Assembly: GCF_020731285.1 (NCBI RefSeq) | Contig: NZ_JAJFOW010000007.1 | Location: 1-64,000 of the forward strand | Length of the DNA: 64,000 nucleotides | Direction: 5' to 3' | Source of the DNA: Cohnella baijiui | GTDB lineage: Bacteria; Bacillota; Bacilli; Paenibacillales; Paenibacillaceae | Shown: one piece after another, positions 1 through 5,390 of the stretch | How positions within the stretch are numbered: the stretch's first letter is position 1 | Layout: every line of letters starts with the position of its first letter | Notes under the pieces: model-generated | What the model was told of the DNA's origin: nothing | Databases searched by the model: none | What the model saw: the letters and a program-made list of their open reading frames with translations, nothing else | Made by a program: the position numbers and the translations under genes

Positions 1-305
1 AAGCTGTTTCGGTGACATTTGCACGATATCCCCTTGGCTTAGGAGGCTGTTCTGGCGACATTCGCGCGATATCCCCTTGGCTCAGAAAGCTGTTTCGGTG
101 ACATTTGCACGATATCCCCTTGGCTTAGGAGGCTGTTCTGGCGACATTCGTGCGATATCCCCTTGGCTCAGGAAGCTGTTTTGGCGCCATTTGCAAGATA
201 TCCCCTTGGCTCAGGAGGCTGTTTTGGCGACATTTGCACAATATCCCCTTGGCTCAGGAAGCTGATCTGGTGACATTTGCACGATATCCCCTTGGCTCAG
301 GGAAC
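1..305. repeat. 43-bp direct tandem repeat array, seven copies (block A)
   Basis: Seven consecutive units recur at an exact 43-bp period; the GATATC (or variant) core begins at 25, 68, 111, 154, 197, 240 and 283. The common core is CGATATCCCCTTGGCTCAG followed by a more variable AAGCTGTTNTGGYGACATTT-like part. The period is not a multiple of three, so the open frames crossing it are probably accidental. There are no unique spacers, so this is not a CRISPR array. The array starts at or before the left window edge, so its full length is unknown. Confidence 0.9.
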
Positions 306-326
306 TGTTCTGGCTAAATTGGTACC

Positions 327-570
327 CTGAGCGAAAGGGATAACGTCGCAAAGGGAGCGGAACACCTCGTGCTGAGTGAAAGGGATAGCGTCGCAAAGGG
401 AGCGGAAGACCCCGATCCTGAGTGAGGGGGATAGTGTCAAAGGGAGTGGAACACGTCGTCCTGATCGAAAGGGATAACGTCGCAAAGGGAGCGGAACACC
501 TCGATCCTGAGTGAAAGGGATAACGTCGTAAAGGGGGCAGAAGACCACGTTCCTGAGCGAGATTACGATA
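327..570. repeat. 45-46-bp tandem repeat block in inverse orientation (block B)
   Basis: Six units start with CTGAG-like sequence at 327, 372, 418, 461, 507 and 553 (steps 45, 46, 43, 46, 46). The unit core, CTGAGCGAAAGGGATAACG, is the reverse complement of the core of the neighbouring block A with a few changes, so the two blocks face each other. The last unit is truncated. The block sits upstream of the RNase H gene, and no gene is seen in it. Confidence 0.85.
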
Positions 571-704
571 ATCGCGACCGGGACGATCCTTGTGGCGCTC
601 CCGATTGCAATCGTGATTCTGTTACTCCGGCGCTATCTCCTCTCCGGTTTGGAGACGGGGCTGCGAATGGTTGATCTCCCGACGTGCCGAAAGCCCCGCT
701 CCTA

Positions 705-713
705 TGGTAGAAT
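705..713 (+). promoter_or_regulatory. extended -10 promoter of the RNase H gene
   Basis: TGGTAGAAT is a TG-extended -10 box lying 52 bases before the start codon at 765. No good -35 box lies at the usual distance, as is common for extended -10 promoters. Inference from sequence only. Confidence 0.4.
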
Positions 714-764
714 CGAACCTAGCGGCTTGCGAGCCGTCCGATCTGGCCAAAGGAGATATTCGTC

Positions 765-1433
765 ATGGCAAGCAAATATTACGTCGTCTGGGAAGGCAAG
801 CAGCCCGGCATCTATCGGAGCTGGCCGGAATGCCAAGCGCAGGTCAGCCAGCACGTAGACGCTAAATACAAATCCTTTCCGACGGAGTCCGAAGCCGAGC
901 GGGCTTACCGCGAAGGATGGAAGAAGCATTGGGGCCAAGGCAAGAAAACGGGCGCCACACCGGCCGGCGGACGCGACGGGAAATCCGCGGCGGCGGGAAA
1001 GTCCCCGGCAGCGGCTTCCGCAGCGGAGATCGACTACGACAGCATCTCTGTGGACGTGGGAACTCGCGGCAATCCGGGCCCGGTCGAATACCGGGGCGTC
1101 GATACGCGGACGGGCGAAGTGATCTTTTCGTGCGGCCCCGTGAGCAAGGGGACGAACAATCTCGGCGAATTTCTCGCCATCGTGCACGCATTGGCTTACC
1201 TGTGCAAGCAGGGGAGCGCCAAGACCGTTTACAGCGACTCCCGCACCGCCCTCAAATGGGTGAAGCAAAAGGAAGTCGTCACCACGCTGCCGCGCGACGA
1301 ATCGACGCGGGAGATCTGGTTGCTTGTCGACCGGGCGCTGAATTGGCTTCATGCGCATCCCTATCCGAACAAGGTGTTAAAATGGGAGACGGAGCGGTGG
1401 GGCGAAGTCAAAGCCGATTACGGCCGAAAATAA
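765..1433 (+). CDS. rnhA: ribonuclease H1 with N-terminal hybrid-binding domain
   Basis: Predicted to cleave the RNA strand of RNA-DNA hybrids in the cytoplasm. Residues about 4-47 (KYYVVWEGKQPGIYRSWPEC) match the caulimovirus-type RNase H1 hybrid-binding domain. A Gly/Ala-rich linker at about 58-90 leads to the RNase H fold. Likely catalytic acidic residues are D97 (in SVDVGTRGNPGP), E135 (NNLGEF), D158 (YSDSRTA) and D218 near the C-terminus. The length of 222 aa is normal for this two-domain type. AAAGGAG lies just upstream of ATG 765. A hairpin terminator follows, so it appears monocistronic. The family call is secure; in vivo specificity (RNase H1 versus a paralogue) is not shown by sequence. 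Confidence 0.9.
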   Translation: MASKYYVVWEGKQPGIYRSWPECQAQVSQHVDAKYKSFPTESEAERAYREGWKKHWGQGKKTGATPAGGRDGKSAAAGKSPAAASAAEIDYDSISVDVGTRGNPGPVEYRGVDTRTGEVIFSCGPVSKGTNNLGEFLAIVHALAYLCKQGSAKTVYSDSRTALKWVKQKEVVTTLPRDESTREIWLLVDRALNWLHAHPYPNKVLKWETERWGEVKADYGRK

Positions 1434-1451
1434 ACCATCGTGCAAGATTTG

Positions 1452-1482
1452 TCACCCTGGGCATAAGCCCGTGGTGATTTTT
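1452..1482 (+). terminator. terminator after RNase H gene
   Basis: TCACC-c-TGGGC, loop ATAA, GCCC-g-TGGTGA, then five T. It starts 18 bases after the RNase H stop codon. Confidence 0.7.
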
Positions 1483-1543
1483 CTCGGGCGGGAGAACGCG
1501 ACGAGCGCAGCCGTCTTTGCCGCGGCAAGTCATCATTTCATCG

Positions 1544-1560
1544 ATTTAGGTTACCTAAAT
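1544..1560. promoter_or_regulatory. perfect 7-3-7 palindrome, DtxR/MntR-like half sites
   Basis: ATTTAGG-TTA-CCTAAAT is an AT-rich perfect inverted repeat in an otherwise empty GC-rich stretch (1483-1680). TTAGG half sites resemble those bound by DtxR-family metalloregulators. No start codon with a gene follows it on either strand, so its target is unclear. Confidence 0.35.
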
Positions 1561-1680
1561 GGCAGACCGACTGGCTCGAATGAAGTAGGAAGATGAAACA
1601 TCAGCAAGGGGCAGGTATAGGGGAGGGCGTATGGATCCCCGGCGGTCGGCGCGTTTCAAGAGCCTTCCCGATACGCAATC

Positions 1681-1725
1681 AAAAAGGCCCTCGGCAGACG
1701 TCCCGTCTGCGGATGGGCCTTTTTC
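1681..1725. terminator. bidirectional terminator between RNase H region and LytTR gene
   Basis: AAAAAGGCCC and a GGCAGACG arm pair with CGTCTGC and GGGCCTTTTT (one mismatch and one bulge), giving T runs on both strands. It lies about 75 bases past the stop codon of the minus-strand LytTR gene and probably ends that transcript. Confidence 0.75.
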
Positions 1726-1801
1726 TTCCCGTATTCGGATGTATGCGAGCAGTCCGTACCGGCCAATGCGCGGCCCAAGTCGGGAAGCGCGTCCTCGGGA
1801 C

Positions 1802-2146
1802 TCAGCTCAGGGTGGGCTCCGCCGGGCGGCGCTCGTTCATCGCTTGGCGGACCAGCTGCTGCTTGCGCCGGGAAACGGGCAGCCGGTTGTTCAAGCCGGG
1901 CCCTTCGCCGAAGCAGATGCAATCGCCTTCGATCTCGAGCACGCGATTTACGTTAACATAGCAATCGGACGAGATGCGCATGAACGCGGCATCTTGGGTA
2001 AGGCGGGTCGTTTCTTCGGCGGACATTCTCTTTTTGATGTTGTAATTCCGACCGTGGAAGCAGACCAATCCGTAAGCGCCTACGCGAAAGAAATAAGCCT
2101 CGTCGTGCGGCTCGAAGCTGTCGTACAAGCGCAATGCTACATCCAT
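1802..2146 (-). CDS. stand-alone LytTR DNA-binding domain protein
   Basis: A 114-aa protein that is nearly all LytTR domain (about residues 10-105: YFFRVGAYGLVCFHGRN, then FMRISSDCYVNVNRVLEIEG and a basic VSRRKQQLVRQAMNER tail). LytTR proteins bind DNA directly. Usually the domain is fused to a response-regulator receiver; here no receiver or membrane segment is present, so the signal input is unknown. GAGGGGGA precedes the ATG at 2146. The gene is divergent from the LacI-type regulator and has its own extended -10 promoter with an overlapping cre-like site, suggesting glucose-responsive expression. Targets cannot be read from the sequence. Confidence 0.75.
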   Translation of the reverse strand: MDVALRLYDSFEPHDEAYFFRVGAYGLVCFHGRNYNIKKRMSAEETTRLTQDAAFMRISSDCYVNVNRVLEIEGDCICFGEGPGLNNRLPVSRRKQQLVRQAMNERRPAEPTLS

Positions 2147-2179
2147 CTTTCCAAATCCCCCTCAGAAAGAAAGTTTGCT

Positions 2180-2198
2180 TGGTAGCGCTTTCATTATA
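2180..2198 (-). promoter_or_regulatory. LytTR gene promoter -10 with adjoining cre-like site
   Basis: On the minus strand TGTTATAAT (-10 TATAAT at 2198-2193) is directly followed by TGAAAGCGCTACCA (2193-2180), which fits the catabolite-responsive element pattern TGNAANCGNWNNCA at every fixed position. A CcpA-type repressor bound there would cover the transcription start. Match by eye; binding is inferred. Confidence 0.5.
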
Positions 2199-2265
2199 AC
2201 ATAGTTCCTTGGAATCGCGAATGTTTTTTTTGTAGAAATGCACATCTTTTTTTGTAAACTCCACA

Positions 2266-2294
2266 TTGACAATTATTTCTTGCTGGCTTAATTT
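2266..2294 (+). promoter_or_regulatory. promoter of LacI-type regulator / MacB-like operon
   Basis: TTGACA (2266-2271), 17-base spacer, TAATTT (2289-2294). The implied start of transcription is near 2301, which rules out any start codon upstream of this point for the following gene. Confidence 0.65.
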
Positions 2295-2304
2295 TAGGTT
2301 ATGT

Positions 2305-2322
2305 ATTGCAAACGTTTGCAAT
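2305..2322. promoter_or_regulatory. 18-bp perfect palindromic operator (LacI/CcpA type)
   Basis: ATTGCAAACGTTTGCAAT is a perfect palindrome with the central CG typical of LacI-family operators; it also satisfies the cre pattern TGNAANCGNWNNCA. It sits just downstream of the predicted transcription start and upstream of the ribosome site (GGAGGAG, 2324-2330) of a LacI-type gene. Autoregulation is the simplest reading; CcpA control is the alternative. Confidence 0.7.
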
Positions 2323-2343
2323 TGGAGGAGACGGTGGGATGAC

Positions 2344-3621
2344 GTGACGGGCGACCGAGACGACGAAGCGAGACGTGCGCCGCGCCCCGGCAGTCCTGAC
2401 CTAGACATCGGCGGCGAAAACGGCAGCGTTCAAGAGGATGAATCGGGAAAAGCCGCGAGCGGCGGCGGAAACGACCGCAATGAGGAATGGTCGGATGCGG
2501 TCGCCGATGGAACGGGGCGGGCAGGAACTTCGGCAAATGCTGCCGACACTCCGGAAATCGCAGCGCAAGGTCATGAATCTTCCTGGGGTGTCGAGCCATG
2601 GGCGGAAGTCGGCATCAAAGCGATCGCGGAGACGCTCGGCATTTCGCCAAGCACCGTATCTCGCGCGCTGAACGGCAAATACGGCGTTCGGTCGCAGACG
2701 CGGGAGATGATCCTGGACAAAGCCAAGCAGCTCGGCTATGTTCCGAATCTGGGCGCCCAGCAGCTCGTCGGCAAGCGCAGCCGCCTCATCGGCTTGTTCC
2801 TGCCCGAGTTCGCCGGCGAGGCGAGCCAAGGCTTCATCGGGCTCATCCCCCCGCTCCAGCGGCTGCTTAACGAGCAGGGCCTGCACGCATTGATCTTTTC
2901 GATCCCGCACGCCGATTACGAACGGGGCCGATTCACGACATGCGTCATCTCGCGGGGGCTCGAAGGCTGCCTTTTGCTGTCCGGCTTTCCGGAGACGCAC
3001 CCGATGATCGAGGAGGCGATCCGGCTGCGCGTCCCCTGCGTACACTTCGGCAACGCGATCGGTCCCCGGTGTTCTTCCGTCAGCTCGGACAACCGGGTAG
3101 GCGGCCTCCTTGCCGGACGATTGCTGCTGGAACTAGGTCACCGCCGCATCGGATTTATCGGCGGCCCGAAGGACTTGCGGATCAGCCGTGAGCGGCACGC
3201 CGGCTTTTTGGAAGCGTTCGGCGCTTTCGGACTTCAGTACGATCCCGCGTTGACGGCGAATGGCGACTTTTCCGGCCGCAGCGGTGCTGTGTGCGCCTCG
3301 GCGCTCTGGGACCGCAGCGGCGCGGGCGGGAGGCTGACGGCACTGTTCTGCGCCAACGATTTGATGGCCGCAGGCGCGATTATGGGGCTGGCGGAGCGTG
3401 GGATTCGCGTGCCGCGGGAGGTGTCGGTCATCGGCTACGACAACGATACGTTTTCCGCTTACTTGAACCCGCCGCTGACGACGGTGCATCACGATTCGGA
3501 GCCGATCGGACCAGTCGCGCTCCGGCTGCTGCTCGAAGTGCTCGAGGGAAAACCCGGCCGCCGCGTGACGCTGCTGCCGCAACTGATCGAACGCGCTTCG
3601 GCGGCTCGCATTCGGATTTGA
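2344..3621 (+). CDS. LacI family transcriptional regulator with long N-terminal extension
   Basis: The HTH (VGIKAIAETLGISPSTVSRA) begins only at about residue 89; LacI-type hinge and periplasmic-binding-like effector domain follow (about 145-425, ending in LIERASAARIRI). Family members normally start at the HTH. The only in-frame ATG/GTG/TTG between the promoter and the HTH is GTG 2344, so an acidic, Gly/Ser-rich 88-residue leader is predicted. GGAGGAG (2324-2330) is ideally placed for an out-of-frame ATG at 2339 that reads ATG-ACG-TGA and overlaps this GTG. A true frameshift upstream of the HTH is the main alternative. Only 22 bases separate it from the next gene, so it probably leads the transporter operon and controls it through the palindrome at 2305. 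The effector is unknown. Confidence 0.75.
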   Translation: MTGDRDDEARRAPRPGSPDLDIGGENGSVQEDESGKAASGGGNDRNEEWSDAVADGTGRAGTSANAADTPEIAAQGHESSWGVEPWAEVGIKAIAETLGISPSTVSRALNGKYGVRSQTREMILDKAKQLGYVPNLGAQQLVGKRSRLIGLFLPEFAGEASQGFIGLIPPLQRLLNEQGLHALIFSIPHADYERGRFTTCVISRGLEGCLLLSGFPETHPMIEEAIRLRVPCVHFGNAIGPRCSSVSSDNRVGGLLAGRLLLELGHRRIGFIGGPKDLRISRERHAGFLEAFGAFGLQYDPALTANGDFSGRSGAVCASALWDRSGAGGRLTALFCANDLMAAGAIMGLAERGIRVPREVSVIGYDNDTFSAYLNPPLTTVHHDSEPIGPVALRLLLEVLEGKPGRRVTLLPQLIERASAARIRI

Positions 3622-3643
3622 ATAGGAGAGGGGAGCAAGCCAG

Positions 3644-4339
3644 ATGTCAGCTTTACAGACAGAACCGATTCTGCGAGCGGAGGGACTCGCGCGCAGCTTC
3701 GGGCGAGGCTCCGGCGCCGTCAAGGTGCTGAAGGGCGTCGACATCTCCATCCCGGCCGGACGGCTCATCGCCTTCAAGGGCCGTTCCGGGTCGGGCAAAA
3801 CGACGCTGATCAACCTGCTCGGCGCGCTTGACCGGCCAACCGAAGGCTCCGTGACGTTCGCGGGGCGCGAAATGAGCGGGCTGTCGGACGGCGAGCGGGA
3901 CACGATCCGGCGCAAGGAGATGGGCCTCATCTTCCAATCGTTCGCCTTGTTCCCGCTCATGTCCGCGTACGAAAACGTCGAATTCGTCCTGCGGATCAGC
4001 GGCTATCCCGCCAAAGACCGCAAGGACGCCGCGATCCGCGCGCTGGAGCAGGTCGGCCTCAAGCCCCGGATGCACCACCGTCCGTTCGAATTGTCGGGCG
4101 GCGAGCAGCAGCGGACCGCGATCGCCCGCGCGATCGCCCATCGGCCCAAGCTCGTGCTGGCCGACGAGCCGACGGCGGAGCTGGACTCGAAGACCGGGCT
4201 CCACATCATCAAGCTGTTTCGGGATCTCGTCCAGCAAAACGGCGTTTCGATCGTACTCACCACGCACGATCCGGCCATCATGGAGATCGTCGACCAAGTT
4301 TACGAACTGGAGGATGGACAAATTGTCTCAGCGCTCTAA
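3644..4339 (+). CDS. MacB/LolD-type ABC transporter ATP-binding protein
   Basis: The 231-aa ATPase has all motifs: Walker A GRSGSGKT (46-53), signature LSGGEQQR (150-157), Walker B KLVLADEP (169-176) and the following H-loop TTHDP. It is of the type that powers FtsX/MacB-like permeases rather than uptake systems. The GGGGAG ribosome site precedes ATG 3644. It overlaps the adaptor gene and is followed by an FtsX permease, so a tripartite MacAB-like efflux or lipoprotein/peptide export complex at the cytoplasmic membrane is inferred. The substrate is not evident. Confidence 0.85.
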   Translation: MSALQTEPILRAEGLARSFGRGSGAVKVLKGVDISIPAGRLIAFKGRSGSGKTTLINLLGALDRPTEGSVTFAGREMSGLSDGERDTIRRKEMGLIFQSFALFPLMSAYENVEFVLRISGYPAKDRKDAAIRALEQVGLKPRMHHRPFELSGGEQQRTAIARAIAHRPKLVLADEPTAELDSKTGLHIIKLFRDLVQQNGVSIVLTTHDPAIMEIVDQVYELEDGQIVSAL

Positions 4340-5363
4340 ACGCGTCGCCGCCGCGGCGCTCTCCATCGCGATCGGCGCGGCTCTCGCCGGATGCTCTCTG
4401 CTGCCCAAAGAAGAACCCGCCCTCGCGCCCCCGCTCGTCAAGCCGGCCAAGGAGAACTACCAGACCGTCAAGGTCCAGAAGGGCACGATCACCAACGCCA
4501 TCACGCAGGTCGCGTCGTTCGAATCCGTACATACCGAAGTCGCCCAGTTTACCGGTACGGGAGGCCGCGTCGAGAAAATCCTGGTCAGGTCAGGCGACCA
4601 GGTCAAGAAAGGCGACCCGCTCGTCCAACTGGTCATGAACGACCTCGACCTGCAGGTGAAGGAGCAGGAGCTCGCCCTCGCGCGGGCGAAATACGCGCTG
4701 CGGCAGCAGCAAGGCAGCCATGGCGACGAGGATGCGCTCAAGATTGCGGGCCTTCAGGTGCAGGTGGAGCAAATCAAATACGACAGGTTGTACAGCCAAT
4801 ACAGCAACAAGTTCCTGAAGTCGGAAATGGAGGGCCAGGTCGTGTTCGTGGAGGATCTGAAGCCGGGCGATTACGTGGACACGTACCAGACACTCGTCGT
4901 CGTCGCGGATCCGACGCAACTGCAGCTCTCGGCCCGCGTCGACTCGGCCGACAGGGTGAAGGGCGTCGACGTCGGCTTCCCGGTCGAGGTGACGATCAAC
5001 GACGGCGGCAAGCAGACCGCCCTCAAGGGCAAAGTCGTGCAGACGCCTTCGTCCGCGCCGCAGACGCTGAACAAGGATCTCGCGGAACGGTACAGCAAGA
5101 CGCTGTACATCTCCGTCGACAAGCTGCCGGACAACGTCGAGATCGGGACGATGGCCGACATCAAGATTATCACCGAGCAAAAGGATAACGTCCTTAAAAT
5201 CCCCCGCAGCGGGTTGCGGTCGTTCATGGGGCGCAACTTCGTCCGCGTGCTCGAAGACGGTAACAAGCTGCGCGAAATCGACGTGCAGCCGGGCATCTCG
5301 GCCTCGACGGAAGTGGAGATCGTGCAAGGACTCGCGGAAGGCGACAACGTCGTCCTGCAATAA
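4323..5363 (+). CDS. HlyD/MacA-like efflux adaptor lipoprotein
   Basis: N-terminal lipoprotein signal ending in the lipobox LAGC, then a biotinyl-lipoyl-like half (GTGGRVEKILVRSGDQVKKG), a short helical hairpin (KEQELALARAKYALRQQQ), the returning lipoyl strand (GQVVFVEDLKPGDYV) and beta-barrel/membrane-proximal parts (IPRSGLRSFMGRNFVRVLED). This is the MacA/RND adaptor plan, here anchored outside the membrane by a lipid. GGAGG at 4309-4313 abuts ATG 4314 (no spacing) but is 9 bases before TTG 4323, so TTG is preferred; ATG 4314 would add three residues. Overlaps the ATPase gene by 17 bases. The function as linker in export is inferred from family and operon. Confidence 0.8.
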   Translation: MSQRSKRVAAAALSIAIGAALAGCSLLPKEEPALAPPLVKPAKENYQTVKVQKGTITNAITQVASFESVHTEVAQFTGTGGRVEKILVRSGDQVKKGDPLVQLVMNDLDLQVKEQELALARAKYALRQQQGSHGDEDALKIAGLQVQVEQIKYDRLYSQYSNKFLKSEMEGQVVFVEDLKPGDYVDTYQTLVVVADPTQLQLSARVDSADRVKGVDVGFPVEVTINDGGKQTALKGKVVQTPSSAPQTLNKDLAERYSKTLYISVDKLPDNVEIGTMADIKIITEQKDNVLKIPRSGLRSFMGRNFVRVLEDGNKLREIDVQPGISASTEVEIVQGLAEGDNVVLQ

Positions 5364-5390
5364 CGCAAACCGAATCAGGGAGGCTTTCCA

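Noticed and set aside
77..548. Short proteins encoded by the repeat blocks
   Set aside because: Repeat periods of 43, 45 and 46 bases shift the frame at each unit and there are no ribosome sites.
1..570. CRISPR array
   Set aside because: The units are contiguous and similar throughout their length, with no unique spacers, and no cas genes are present.
592..858. 88-aa open frame upstream of and overlapping the RNase H gene
   Set aside because: It overlaps the better-supported RNase H start, has no ribosome site, and shows no recognisable features.
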